Source of the DNA: JAAYUD01 sp963676865
GTDB taxonomy: Bacteria; Bacteroidota; Bacteroidia; Bacteroidales; Bacteroidaceae
Assembly (NCBI GenBank): GCA_963676865.2
Contig: CAXXSS010000001.1
Span: forward strand, 2,356,001 to 2,420,000
Length of the DNA stretch: 64,000 nt
Direction: 5' to 3'
Shown here: positions 53,563 through 62,679 of the stretch, piece after piece
Layout: the number at the start of each line of letters is the position of its first letter
Position numbering within the stretch: the stretch's first letter is position 1
Program-made: the position numbers and the translations under genes
Notes under the pieces: generated by a model
The model's database searches: none
What the model saw: the letters and a program-made list of their open reading frames with translations, nothing else
What the model was told of the DNA's origin: nothing

Positions 53563-54198
53563 TTATGCTTTGCCGTTCTTGAATGTCTGCCAAATCTCGA
53601 GAGGGGAGTGAAATGTATATTTAGCTTTTATCTCTTCTTTCGAGCCATTGCCCCATACGGCAAGTGCAAAATCGATGCCGGCATTATAAGCGCATTGGCT
53701 ATCGTACACGGTATCGCCGATGTATATGACTTCGTCGGGCTGTACGTGAGTTCTCTCCAAGTATGCCCATATAGGGTCGGCGTAAGGCTTGGGACGGGGC
53801 GAGTCCGTAACGCACACAATGGTACTGAAATAGGGAGTTATACCATGAGGGTCGAAATCGTTTTTAAATTCTTCCGGATTCTTTGATGTGATGATGCCTA
53901 ACTCATATCCTTCGGCTTTTAGTTGGGGTAATAGTTCTCGAATACCCTCGAACAACTTGATTGTATGGCTGTATTTCGTGAAGTAGTCGTTCCATCGTTT
54001 GTTTGCGGCTTCTGTATCTTGAATCCCCAATTTGGCTAATGTCACTTCTCCGGGTATCCCTAGAGCGAAAGTGAGCTCAGCGGTATCTATCGTTTTGTTT
54101 TGAAGTGAAAATACAACTTCTTGCAGGCTATGCAAAACGGCGTATTCGGAATCTAAAAGCGTTCCGTCTACATCAAAGATAATGTGTTTATAGTTCAT
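53563..54198 (-). CDS. HAD family hydrolase (phosphoglycolate phosphatase-like)
   Basis: 211 residues. Motif I is IIFDVDGTLLDSEYAVL with nucleophile and acid Asp, motif II ELGIITSKNPEEF, motif III PRPKPYADPIW (Lys) and motif IV VIYIGDTVYDSQCA. A helical cap lies at ~15-80. This is the HAD-IA subgroup of phosphatases; the substrate (phosphoglycolate or another small phosphate ester) is not readable. Confidence 0.92.
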   Translation of the reverse strand: MNYKHIIFDVDGTLLDSEYAVLHSLQEVVFSLQNKTIDTAELTFALGIPGEVTLAKLGIQDTEAANKRWNDYFTKYSHTIKLFEGIRELLPQLKAEGYELGIITSKNPEEFKNDFDPHGITPYFSTIVCVTDSPRPKPYADPIWAYLERTHVQPDEVIYIGDTVYDSQCAYNAGIDFALAVWGNGSKEEIKAKYTFHSPLEIWQTFKNGKA

Positions 54199-54360
54199 AT
54201 CTCAACAGGGCTTTAATTCAACAGTTTTTTCGTTAGTATTGAAAGAATAAACGTTATGGTATGTTTCACTGCGTTGCAGTTCTTCCTTCAGGTTTAGTCA
54301 GTAGCGATGAAACGCATGACACTGACAAAGATAATGATTTGTTTTTATTAATTGATGAAT

Positions 54361-55281
54361 TTATTGGAGTGCTTTATCTTTGGCGTTCTTTTTCCATAAT
54401 TGCCAAGAGTTGAGGATATTCTGCCAGATGACGTATGAACAAGGTGCAAGGCTGGCTACCGGATTAAGATATACTTGTGCTATCCAAATAATCAGGATGG
54501 TGTTCTTTTGTCCGAGTCCCTGGCCTCCACTTATTCGTTCATTATAGCGTGAGCCTATTCGTTTGCCTAAATAAAATTGTAGGCAGCAGGTAGCAAGCCC
54601 TATCAGGATAGTTAGAATTTCGATGACTCCCTTATCCGTGTTTTTTATCAATGTGTCTACGGTGACGGCAGTGACAATCGTCAATGACGCTCCCCATAGA
54701 TAGAACGATGCGCCGCTTATCTTGAGCATTTGGCTATGTAGCTTCGGTGTGAAATGCCGAATGACCCACGCAAGGATAAGTGGTAGGATGATAATGGGAA
54801 AGACTCTGCTCAATATGCGGAAGACCGAGATGAAAAAGTTGTTGTCGGCATGAATGTCAATATCGGGAGGAAGCGAAGCAACAAAAGGGAAGAATAATGG
54901 AACCATGATAGCGGTGAGTATGCTGCTTAGTATGGTATATGCAGTGAGGCACGATACACTGCCTCCTAGTTTGCCGGTGACAACGGCTGCTGCTGTTGCT
55001 GTCGGTGCTATGAGGCAAAGCATGGCACTCTCTGCAATGTATTTGTTGAATGGATAAAGTGCTGCAAAAAGAAGGATGGAGCCTACCAGTTGAATGAAAA
55101 GCAGCCAACCGTGTAGCGGCTCGTATCGAAGGTCTTTAAAAGATACTTTGGAGAAGGTGATAAGCAATATCAGAAACAATAGATAGGGCATCAGAAAACG
55201 AATGTGGATAAGGAGAGGATATGCTAAAGCTCCTGTAATCATGGCTATTGGAAGTGTCCAATTTTTTAAAAACTTGATCAT
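54361..55281 (-). CDS. BASS family (bile acid:sodium symporter-like) transporter
   Basis: 306 residues with nine to ten membrane spans. The family features are KNWTLPIAMITGALAYPLL at the start, SAMLCLIAPTATAAAVVTGK (conserved Glu/Ser/Pro region replaced by a Pro-Thr-Ala version), GSVSCLTAYTILSSIL and ASLAPCSYVIWQNILNSWQL at the end. Probable sodium-coupled uptake or export of an organic acid. Divergent from the TonB receptor gene. Substrate unknown. Confidence 0.85.
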   Translation of the reverse strand: MIKFLKNWTLPIAMITGALAYPLLIHIRFLMPYLLFLILLITFSKVSFKDLRYEPLHGWLLFIQLVGSILLFAALYPFNKYIAESAMLCLIAPTATAAAVVTGKLGGSVSCLTAYTILSSILTAIMVPLFFPFVASLPPDIDIHADNNFFISVFRILSRVFPIIILPLILAWVIRHFTPKLHSQMLKISGASFYLWGASLTIVTAVTVDTLIKNTDKGVIEILTILIGLATCCLQFYLGKRIGSRYNERISGGQGLGQKNTILIIWIAQVYLNPVASLAPCSYVIWQNILNSWQLWKKNAKDKALQ

Positions 55282-55334
55282 GTTATGTCTGAAAGATTTG
55301 TTGCAAAGTAACGGTTATTTGCTGAATATATTCC

Positions 55335-55342
55335 TATCTTTG
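55335..55342 (+). promoter_or_regulatory. -7 box of the TonB receptor gene
   Basis: TATCTTTG matches TAnnTTTG exactly and lies 32 bp before the start codon; no good -33 element is seen at the expected distance. TTACTTTG on the other strand near 55310-55303 may be the -7 box of the divergent transporter gene. Confidence 0.5.
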
Positions 55343-55374
55343 CCGCGTTTTTTAATTTCTAATTTATACAAACA

Positions 55375-57426
55375 ATGAAAGGAACCCAGTTCTTTGGGGC
55401 AAAAGCGTTTTGTTGGAAACACTTCGACCGTAAGGGCTACTCAGCTTTCTGTAGTTTGAAGAAGGAAGTTACAATTGGTGTACTGACTAGTATGACATTG
55501 CTTTTTGCAAATGCTCATACGGCGTTGGCACAACATGTAAAACCTGAAGCAATGCGGAGCTATGAGTTGTCTGAGATTGAAGTGACCGGCACGCGTGTCC
55601 CGCTGACCGAAAAAGCGTCGGCAAAGATGGTAACTGTGCTTTCTCGTTCTGATATTCAGAACACGGGGGCGCAAAGTGTAAACGACCTATTGAAGTATGT
55701 CACCGGAGTTGATGTACGACAACGGGGTGCATTCGGTATTCAAACCGACATATCTGTGTGCGGAGGCACATTCGATCAAGTAACAATCTTACTGAATGGG
55801 GTAAATATCAACAGCCCCCAAACCGGACATCATTCAGCCGATTTTCCGGTAGCAATGGCAGATATCGAAAGAATAGAGATTCTTGAAGGACCATCTGCTC
55901 GCGTATTCGGCACTTCAGCCTTTACGGGTGCCATCAACATCGTCACTAAAACAGATTCGAAAAGTAATGTTACCGTTCGTGCATCGGGAGGTTCTTACGG
56001 ACTTTTTGATTCGGGCTTTGGATTGAACTACTCTCGAGGGGCATTCTCCAATCAGTTCTCGGGTGGTTATAGCCGTAGTGACGGTGCGGTTGCAAATAGT
56101 GATTTTAATGCTCGCCGTTATTATTATCAGGGGACTTATTCAAGCAAAGATGCAGACGTTAGTTGGCAGGCCGGCTATACGAATCAGAAATTCGGTGCCA
56201 ATACGTTTTATTCGGCTGCTTATCCCGATCAGTACGAAGAGCTTCGCCGTACGATCTTTTCAGTTAAGGCTGAAACGAAAGGCTGGCTACATATAGCTCC
56301 CTCTGTTTTCTGGAACAGAATCTACGATCACTTTCAATTGATACGCGGTACTCATACTTCCGAGAATTTTCATCGTGCAGATGTTTACGGTATCGATCTG
56401 AATGCTTACTTCAGTACGATATTGGGCAAAACTTCTTTTGGAGCAGAACTTCGTAACGAAGGTATTTATAGTACTAACTTAGGTAAAGTGCTCGACTCTT
56501 CACAATATATTAAAATTCCCGGTGAGGACAATCTCTATTATACGCGTTCTGATAATAGAACCAATATAGACTACTTTGTGGAGCACAATATTCTTTTGCC
56601 GCATCTGACTGTGTCGATGGGATTGCTTGTCAATCGGAATACGGGTTTGGGTGATGGCTTTCGTTATTATCCGGGTATTGATATTTCATATCGTCCCGAT
56701 GATCATTGGAAACTCTTTCTTTCGTGGAACAAAGCCCTTCGGATGCCCACCTTTACGGATCTTTATTATAAGAGTCCCACGCTTCAGGGAAATATAGGGC
56801 TGAAACCCGAAAAGACCAATGCGGTGAAACTCGGGACGTCATATCGTACAGTCTGGCTCGATGCCAAGGTTAGCGCATTCTATAATCGTGGTACCGATAT
56901 GATTGATTGGGTGAAGTATAGTGTGGATGACGTTTACCATTCGACGAACTTTAAACTGGATAATATGGGAGTAGAGAGTTCTTTCTGTCTCGATTTTGCT
57001 TCTTTGACGGGGCACGATACCTGGGTGCAGAACATAAACGTCGGGTATACTTATATCTATCAGAAACGATACGATACGAAAGAGATCTATAAATCGAATT
57101 ATGCTTTGGAATATCTTCGCCATAAGATGGTTGTGGGGCTGACACATCGAATTTATGGAAAGAACCTAACGGCAACTTGGAATTTCCGTTTCCAGAAAAG
57201 AATGGGAGGTTACGAAATCTATGATTCCAATTATAAAGCTACTGGAGTCATTCACTCTTATCCCTCTTTCGGTATTGTGGATGTGAAAGTCCAGTGGCAG
57301 AAAAAGAGCTATCAATTGTATGCCCAGGCCTATAATTTGCTCGGTCGGAAATATTATGATTATGGTAACATACCGCAACCGGGCATTTGGCTGAATGCCG
57401 GAGCTGTGTATCGTTTTGATCTTTAA
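55375..57426 (+). CDS. TonB-dependent receptor (BtuB-like)
   Basis: 683 residues. An unusually long N-terminus precedes the hydrophobic export segment (VLTSMTLLFANAHTALA, residues ~36-52). TonB-box-like region YELSEIEVTGTRVPLTEKAS, plug ~75-180 (VNDLLKYVTGVDVRQRGAFG, VTILLNGVNINSPQTGHHSA, RIEILEGPSARVFGTSAFTG) and a 22-strand-type barrel ending AGAVYRFDL with terminal aromatic. Resembles vitamin B12/siderophore receptors. No cobalamin riboswitch is visible upstream, so the ligand stays open. Confidence 0.9.
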   Translation: MKGTQFFGAKAFCWKHFDRKGYSAFCSLKKEVTIGVLTSMTLLFANAHTALAQHVKPEAMRSYELSEIEVTGTRVPLTEKASAKMVTVLSRSDIQNTGAQSVNDLLKYVTGVDVRQRGAFGIQTDISVCGGTFDQVTILLNGVNINSPQTGHHSADFPVAMADIERIEILEGPSARVFGTSAFTGAINIVTKTDSKSNVTVRASGGSYGLFDSGFGLNYSRGAFSNQFSGGYSRSDGAVANSDFNARRYYYQGTYSSKDADVSWQAGYTNQKFGANTFYSAAYPDQYEELRRTIFSVKAETKGWLHIAPSVFWNRIYDHFQLIRGTHTSENFHRADVYGIDLNAYFSTILGKTSFGAELRNEGIYSTNLGKVLDSSQYIKIPGEDNLYYTRSDNRTNIDYFVEHNILLPHLTVSMGLLVNRNTGLGDGFRYYPGIDISYRPDDHWKLFLSWNKALRMPTFTDLYYKSPTLQGNIGLKPEKTNAVKLGTSYRTVWLDAKVSAFYNRGTDMIDWVKYSVDDVYHSTNFKLDNMGVESSFCLDFASLTGHDTWVQNINVGYTYIYQKRYDTKEIYKSNYALEYLRHKMVVGLTHRIYGKNLTATWNFRFQKRMGGYEIYDSNYKATGVIHSYPSFGIVDVKVQWQKKSYQLYAQAYNLLGRKYYDYGNIPQPGIWLNAGAVYRFDL

Positions 57427-57452
57427 CCATCCGTCTTTCGGATGAGTGTTTG

Positions 57453-57487
57453 AACCGCACTGAAATCTGTTTTTAGTGCGGTTTTTC
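57453..57487 (+). terminator. terminator of the TonB receptor gene
   Basis: AACCGCACT (57453-57461) pairs with AGTGCGGTT (57475-57483), then TTTCTT. A small hairpin CATCCG/CGGATG precedes it. Confidence 0.8.
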
Positions 57488-57562
57488 TTAGCTTTTTCAC
57501 CTTTTTTATATTCCAAAAAGACAAAACTTCAAAAGAAAATCGGGTTTAAGAAGAAAAAGCAT

Positions 57563-57570
57563 TAACTTTG
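57563..57570 (+). promoter_or_regulatory. -7 box of the amidase-MCE operon
   Basis: TAACTTTG, exact match to TAnnTTTG, 19 bp before the start codon of the amidase gene; no clear -33 element. Confidence 0.5.
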
Positions 57571-57589
57571 CAGTATTGTTGAAAAGAAT

Positions 57590-58864
57590 ATGGTACAAAG
57601 AAACTTAAAAATCATCGGTCTGCTCTTGGGTGCTTTAATGTTATTTGCTCCATTCACTCCTGCTCAGGCAAAAGATTTTGTCCTTGTTATCGATGCCGGA
57701 CACGGCGGACATGATGCTGGAGCTATAGGGCAAATGTCTCAAGAAAAGAATATTAATTTAAGGGTTGCCCTAGCGGTAGGTAAATTAATAGAGGCGAACT
57801 GCTCGGACGTTCGGGTCATCTATACTCGAAAAACGGATGTCTTTATTCCTTTGGGACGTCGTGCCGAAATAGCCAATGAGGCGAAAGCTAATTTATTTCT
57901 TTCGATACATACCAATTCGCTTGCCAACTCGAAAACTTATACAGGGGCCTCTACTTGGACTCTTGGTCTTGCTAAAAGTGATGCAAACTTGAATGTAGCT
58001 AAAAAGGAGAATAGTGTTATTCTCTATGAAAATGACTACAAAACAAAATATGCGGGCTTCGATCCCAACTCTTCCGAATCATATATTATCTTCGAGTTCA
58101 TGCAAGATAAGTATATGAAAGAGAGTGTCCATTTTGCTTCGATTATTCAAAGTCAATTTCGAGGAGCTTTCCGTCCCGATAGAGGAGTGCATCAAGCAGG
58201 TTTTCTTGTGTTGAAAGCGAGTGCTATGCCGAGTGTACTTGTTGAATTGGGCTTCATTTCGACTCCTTCAGAAGAAAGTTATTTGAATACCGACGAGGGA
58301 ACAAATGCATTGTCGCAGTCTATTTATCGTGCTTTTACGATGTTTAAAAGAGAACAGGATATTAAACATACCGGCAAGAGTGTGACGATTGTTCCTCCTG
58401 CCGTAAAAGTAAAGCCGCTGGCGGTTGTATCCGATAGTCAAAATGCTACGGCGCAGACGACAGAGCAAGATAGTTCGTCTATTGATTCCTCTTCTGCCCA
58501 GACGAATTCGAAAAACACCGGTGTTGTAGCTCGCATTGCACCTGCTCCTCGTCAAGTTCAAACACAGGATACAGAGAATAAAACGTTGGATGACAGCATT
58601 GTTTTTAAATTGCAGATTCTGGCTGTCGGTGCTAAACTTTCAGATGGCGATGATCGCCTTAAAGGCCTTTCAGGGGTGGAATGTCTTTTTGATAACGGAC
58701 TATATAAATATTTTTGTGGGGCATCAACTAGCTACAATGAGGTGTCTCGTTGCAAAAAAAGTTTAGATTCTAGATTCCCTGGTTCTTTCATTGTGGCTTA
58801 TCAGGGTAGTAAGAAGATTGATGTCAATGAAGCCATCCGGCTGTCTAAGAGAAGACGGGCTTAA
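57590..58864 (+). CDS. N-acetylmuramoyl-L-alanine amidase (Amidase_3) with SPOR-like C-terminus
   Basis: 424 residues with signal peptide (residues 1-~28, ending AQAKDF). Amidase_3 domain ~29-250: VIDAGHGGHDAGAIG (zinc His), FLSIHTNSLANS (second His) and PSVLVELGFISTPSEE (catalytic Glu). A Ser/Thr/Gln-rich linker follows, then a SPOR-like domain (~340-410: FKLQILAVGAKLSDGDDRLK), which binds denuded septal peptidoglycan. Cleaves the stem peptide from MurNAc during daughter-cell separation. The MlaD-like gene starts 26 bp later. Confidence 0.93.
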   Translation: MVQRNLKIIGLLLGALMLFAPFTPAQAKDFVLVIDAGHGGHDAGAIGQMSQEKNINLRVALAVGKLIEANCSDVRVIYTRKTDVFIPLGRRAEIANEAKANLFLSIHTNSLANSKTYTGASTWTLGLAKSDANLNVAKKENSVILYENDYKTKYAGFDPNSSESYIIFEFMQDKYMKESVHFASIIQSQFRGAFRPDRGVHQAGFLVLKASAMPSVLVELGFISTPSEESYLNTDEGTNALSQSIYRAFTMFKREQDIKHTGKSVTIVPPAVKVKPLAVVSDSQNATAQTTEQDSSSIDSSSAQTNSKNTGVVARIAPAPRQVQTQDTENKTLDDSIVFKLQILAVGAKLSDGDDRLKGLSGVECLFDNGLYKYFCGASTSYNEVSRCKKSLDSRFPGSFIVAYQGSKKIDVNEAIRLSKRRRA

Positions 58865-58890
58865 ACATTTAACTATTAAACGGAAAAAGT

Positions 58891-59799
58891 ATGAATATTA
58901 TCAAACAATTGACTTCGAAAGAAGTTAAAATAGCAATAGTGGCTATTGCCGCACTTAGCGTATTGATTTTTGGAATTAATTATTTGAAAGGGGTTAATAT
59001 CTTTAAGCCTTCTACTTATTATTATGTGAAATTCAAAGATGTTAATGGTCTTGCCAAATCGAGTCCTGTCTTTGCAGACGGATATCGGGTGGGAATCGTT
59101 CATGACATTATTTACGATTACAATCATCCCGGAAATATCGATGTTGAAGTAGAATTGGATAAATCGATGAGAGTTCCCAAGAATACGACAGCGGTTATTG
59201 TTTCATCTTTAATGGGTACTTTGCGCCTTAATTTAATCATTCCACGTGAGGTTGCCGGATTTTGTGCAATAGGTGATACCATTACTGGACGACTTGACAG
59301 CGGAATGATGGAAACGGTGGGAGAACTTGTTCCCGCTGTAGAAAAATTATTGCCTAAAATCGATTCCATACTTACGTCTGTCAATGCTCTTGTATCTGAT
59401 CCGTCTATTAGGGCTTCATTGCATTCTATTCAGACAACGACTTCTAATCTTGCTGATGCAAGTTATGGACTCAAGCGTTTGATGAATAAGGATGTTCCCC
59501 GTTTGACAAAAAAAATGGATATTATCGGCGATAATGCTATTGCTGTAACGGACCACTTGAAGGGCATCGATTTTAAATCGTCGATGGCCAATATTGATTC
59601 TACATTGAAGGATGTGAAAATGATAACTGGAAAGTTGAATAGCACGGATAATACTATGGGATTATTTTTGAACGATCGTGCACTGTACGATAATCTGAAT
59701 AGTACATTTATAGGAGCTTCCAGCTTTTTGCAAGACTTGAAAGCTAACCCGAAACGGTATGTTCATTTTTCTCTTTTCGGGAGGAAAAATAATAAATAA
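58891..59799 (+). CDS. MlaD/MCE family protein
   Basis: 302 residues. One membrane anchor (VKIAIVAIAALSVLIFGINYL, residues ~10-30), then an MCE domain ~35-115 (YYYVKFKDVNGLAKSSPVFA, GYRVGIVHDI, RVPKNTTAVIVSSLMGTLRL), then a long helical tail. MlaD-type proteins form the periplasmic rings of lipid-transport ABC systems; the ATPase and permease genes are not in this window. Same strand as, and close behind, the amidase gene. Confidence 0.92.
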   Translation: MNIIKQLTSKEVKIAIVAIAALSVLIFGINYLKGVNIFKPSTYYYVKFKDVNGLAKSSPVFADGYRVGIVHDIIYDYNHPGNIDVEVELDKSMRVPKNTTAVIVSSLMGTLRLNLIIPREVAGFCAIGDTITGRLDSGMMETVGELVPAVEKLLPKIDSILTSVNALVSDPSIRASLHSIQTTTSNLADASYGLKRLMNKDVPRLTKKMDIIGDNAIAVTDHLKGIDFKSSMANIDSTLKDVKMITGKLNSTDNTMGLFLNDRALYDNLNSTFIGASSFLQDLKANPKRYVHFSLFGRKNNK

Positions 59800-60149
59800 T
59801 TTTTCCTGCTAAAATAGATTTTGTCTAAATAAAGACTGCATCCTTTTTCTTTACTTTATACGTTTCTAATGATCCCTTATGCGCTGACTTAAACGACTTT
59901 ATTACATTTCTATCTCAATTTGATTACAAATGTGATAAGTGAATGCTATATAATTGGTATGTAAGAGGTTATACAATGTCAATAGTTGTTCCTACCAACG
60001 TTATTTTAACCTTATATTAACTGTTTGAAAAATAGGATATTATTTTTTGATTTGAAAATGCAATAAAAAAGTCATTTGTTTTTGTTGATTAAGATTTGCA
60101 ATTTTGCATAAGAGAAGTGAAGATATTTATAAATGATTGTCTAAAAAAA
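59800..60149. other. AT-rich region upstream of dnaA
   Basis: No gene. No exact DnaA box (TTATCCACA) on either strand, so there is no visible sign of oriC here. TTTG at 60075-60078, 20-bp spacer and CAATTTTG at 60099-60106 (seven of eight) could be the dnaA promoter. Confidence 0.5.
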
Positions 60150-61553
60150 ATGAGTGACTCAGACCTTAAAGATTTGTGGGGGAGATGTCTGAAGGTTATA
60201 TGTGATAATATACCTTCTACGGCATATAAAACGTGGTTCGTGCCTATTGTTCCGCTGAAATTCGAAAATAATCAGTTGACCATACAAGTGCCTTCTAATT
60301 TCTTTTATGAGATATTAGAGGAGCGCTATATCGACTTAATGGGCCGTACTATCCGCAAATTCTTCGGTGATGGTGTCAAGTTGGGCTATAAAGTGGTGGT
60401 TGATGCTGGGGCGAAGAAAAATAGTGGCGTTATTACGGAACAGTCTGCTAATAATGCGATAGTGCCTCCAGCTAAATCGGAAAAAGAGGGAAATAAATCG
60501 CCTTCAATGGTGAAGGCTCTGGATTCGCATTTGATACCACAATATAATTTTGATAATTTTGTAGAAGGTTCAAGTAATAAGTTCTCGCGTAGTATAGCCG
60601 AGGAAGTTGCTAAAAAACCTGCTGATACTCCATTCAATCCTTTGTTTGTTTATGGACCTTCGGGCGTTGGTAAAACGCATCTTATCAATGCTGTGGGTTT
60701 GAAGATAAAAGAACTCTATCCTGAAATGAGAGTATTGTATGTTTCTGCTCATCTTTTTAAATTGCAGTATATGGATGCCGCTATCAATAATACAGTGCCC
60801 GATTTTATCCACTTCTATCAAACAATAGATGCGCTGATCATTGATGATATTCAAGAGATCGCGGGTGTGACGAAGACTCAGAATACGCTATTTCATATAT
60901 TTAATCATCTTTATCGCAATCGTAAGCAGTTGATTTTTACTTCCGACCGCTCGCCTGTACTGCTACAGGGGCTACCTGATAGGCTGATGACGCGTTTGAA
61001 GTGTGGTATTATTGCCGAACTTGAGAAACCTACAGCTGAGCTGCGTAAAAATATATTGCGTAGAAAGATATATCGTGATGGATTACAGTTTCCTGATGAT
61101 GTGATAGACTATATAGGAGAAAATGTTTCGGATAGCGTTCGTGAGTTAGAAGGTATCGTTAACTCTATCATGGCGCATGCGACCGTTTATAATAGGGATA
61201 TTGATTTGTCTTTGACAAAACAAATTGTTCAGAAGATCGTTCGTTATGAGAAGAAAACGATTAATGTGGATGATATTGTAAAGACTGTTTGTAAGCACTA
61301 TGGATTGGAGTTGTCGGCCATTCATGCCAAGACTCGTAAGAGCGATATCGTTCAAGCCAGGCAAGTGGCTATGTATCTGACAAAAAAATATACGGACTAT
61401 TCAATTTCTAAAATAGGGCAGCTGATTGGTAATAAAAACCATGCAACGGTGATTTACGCCTTTCGTACGGTGAAAGGGCAGTTCGATGTCGATAAGTCAT
61501 TCCGTGCTGAAATAGAAGAACTCGAAAAAACATTGGGGGCTGTTACCGCATAG
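60150..61553 (+). CDS. dnaA: chromosomal replication initiator protein DnaA
   Basis: 467 residues from ATG 60150 (MSDSDLKDLWGRCLKVICDN); the frame extends to 60096 but that lies ahead of the likely promoter and lacks similarity to the family. Domain I ~1-85 (YKTWFVPIVPLKF), variable linker ~90-125, AAA+ domain with Walker A GPSGVGKTHLIN, Walker B ALIIDDIQEIAG and sensor FTSDRSPVLLQGLPDRLMTR, then DNA-binding domain IV with TRKSDIVQARQVAMYLTKKY and GNKNHATVIYAF. Opens DNA at oriC. Confidence 0.98.
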   Translation: MSDSDLKDLWGRCLKVICDNIPSTAYKTWFVPIVPLKFENNQLTIQVPSNFFYEILEERYIDLMGRTIRKFFGDGVKLGYKVVVDAGAKKNSGVITEQSANNAIVPPAKSEKEGNKSPSMVKALDSHLIPQYNFDNFVEGSSNKFSRSIAEEVAKKPADTPFNPLFVYGPSGVGKTHLINAVGLKIKELYPEMRVLYVSAHLFKLQYMDAAINNTVPDFIHFYQTIDALIIDDIQEIAGVTKTQNTLFHIFNHLYRNRKQLIFTSDRSPVLLQGLPDRLMTRLKCGIIAELEKPTAELRKNILRRKIYRDGLQFPDDVIDYIGENVSDSVRELEGIVNSIMAHATVYNRDIDLSLTKQIVQKIVRYEKKTINVDDIVKTVCKHYGLELSAIHAKTRKSDIVQARQVAMYLTKKYTDYSISKIGQLIGNKNHATVIYAFRTVKGQFDVDKSFRAEIEELEKTLGAVTA

Positions 61554-61597
61554 GAATTTTTCCCTGATGTGTTTGTTTATAGTTACACACTAAATAG

Positions 61598-61628
61598 GGG
61601 CGTCTTTATGAAGAAGACGCCCTTTCTA
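61598..61628. terminator. terminator between dnaA and the nitroreductase gene
   Basis: GGGCGTCTT (61598-61606) pairs with AAGACGCCC (61614-61622), 7-nt loop, then TTTCTAT. Serves dnaA; the convergent gene may share it. Confidence 0.8.
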
Positions 61629-61640
61629 TGAGTCTTTTTT

Positions 61641-62372
61641 TTAAATGAAGTGTTGCTGTTTTAGAACTTTTAGCAGGTTGTCGGACATGATGATGTTGTC
61701 TTCTTTCTTGTAGCGTACGTCTGTGAAGACTTGAGCCAATGTTTCTTTATTGTTCTCTTTGATAAATTGAATGTTTTCTTCTAAGGCTTCTTTCTCTTTA
61801 TAAAGAGCGTTGATGTCGCTTGATGAATATTCGTGATAGCTTTCTTCGTGAATCAAGCCGGTAGCCGGTAGTCTATCTTGCTGCTTCGGATTTTCGGCAG
61901 GATAACCAACAGTGATCGTTGTTACAGGAAATACTAATTTCGGTAGGTGTAAGGTATCGATAATCTGTTGGGGGTTGTAAGTGGTGGTGCCCAAATAGCA
62001 AATGCCCATTCCTGCTTCTTCTGCAAGCAGACTGAAAGTTTGGGCGACAAGTAGCGTGTCCATTGAGGCATTGTAAAATGACATTAGGTTGTTGTAGCCG
62101 GGTTCTGCTTTTCGCTGTTTGCACCATAGAGAGAAGCGGTGAAAATCTGCACAAAATGTCAATACCACGGGAGCTCCTTTTATCATTGGTTGGTTGAAGT
62201 GTGCGGGTGAAAGTTCCTGTTTCATTGTTTGATCTCTGGTGACGATGACACTGTAGAGTTGCATTCCCCCCATTGTAGAAGAACGGAACGATTCTGATAA
62301 TAGCCGATTCAATAATTCGGCAGGAACGTCTTTATTCGAATATTTTCTAATTGTTTTTCTATCTGTCAACAT
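61641..62372 (-). CDS. nitroreductase family protein
   Basis: 243 residues from ATG 62372 (MLTDRKTIRKYSNKDVPAE). FMN-binding nitroreductase fold of the NfsA-like or iodotyrosine-deiodinase-like group: RTIRKYS-type start with R-K-Y, FRSSTMGGMQLYSVIVTRD, SLLAEEAGMGICYLGTTTYN, VTTITVGYPAENPKQQDRLP. Reduces nitro- or quinone-type compounds with NAD(P)H. The upstream extension in frame is not protein-like. Confidence 0.9.
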   Translation of the reverse strand: MLTDRKTIRKYSNKDVPAELLNRLLSESFRSSTMGGMQLYSVIVTRDQTMKQELSPAHFNQPMIKGAPVVLTFCADFHRFSLWCKQRKAEPGYNNLMSFYNASMDTLLVAQTFSLLAEEAGMGICYLGTTTYNPQQIIDTLHLPKLVFPVTTITVGYPAENPKQQDRLPATGLIHEESYHEYSSSDINALYKEKEALEENIQFIKENNKETLAQVFTDVRYKKEDNIIMSDNLLKVLKQQHFI

Positions 62373-62567
62373 ATTGTTTGTTGTTTGGTTGATTTTTATA
62401 TTGCAAAGTAAGCATAAAATTTTCATTTTTGTTTATTCATTCTATTATTTAATTTTTATTTTGGAAAACTTTTTATTTTATTCTAAATTTTATAGTATTG
62501 ATTATCAGTAAATAAACTTTTTGTTTTAGAAATCTTTTTGAATGTTGATAACTTATTGTGCTATTTC

Positions 62568-62598
62568 TTTGATAAATCGAAAAACCTTATTAGTTTTG
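62568..62598 (+). promoter_or_regulatory. promoter of the ribonucleotide reductase gene
   Basis: TTTG at 62568-62571, exactly 19 bp, TAGTTTTG at 62591-62598: a full match to TTTG-N19-TAnnTTTG. The leader is about 75 nt. No cobalamin riboswitch or clear NrdR box is seen in it. Confidence 0.75.
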
Positions 62599-62679
62599 TA
62601 GCAGCAATCTAATATTATATATTTCCATTTCTCTCTTTTTGTAAATTTTGATTAAGTGTTATATTAACTAGGTATTATT

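Noticed and set aside
55282..55374. Cobalamin riboswitch before the BtuB-like receptor or before nrdJ (62427-62679)
   Set aside because: Both leaders are short or AT-rich and lack the B12-box and GCCACTG-type elements.
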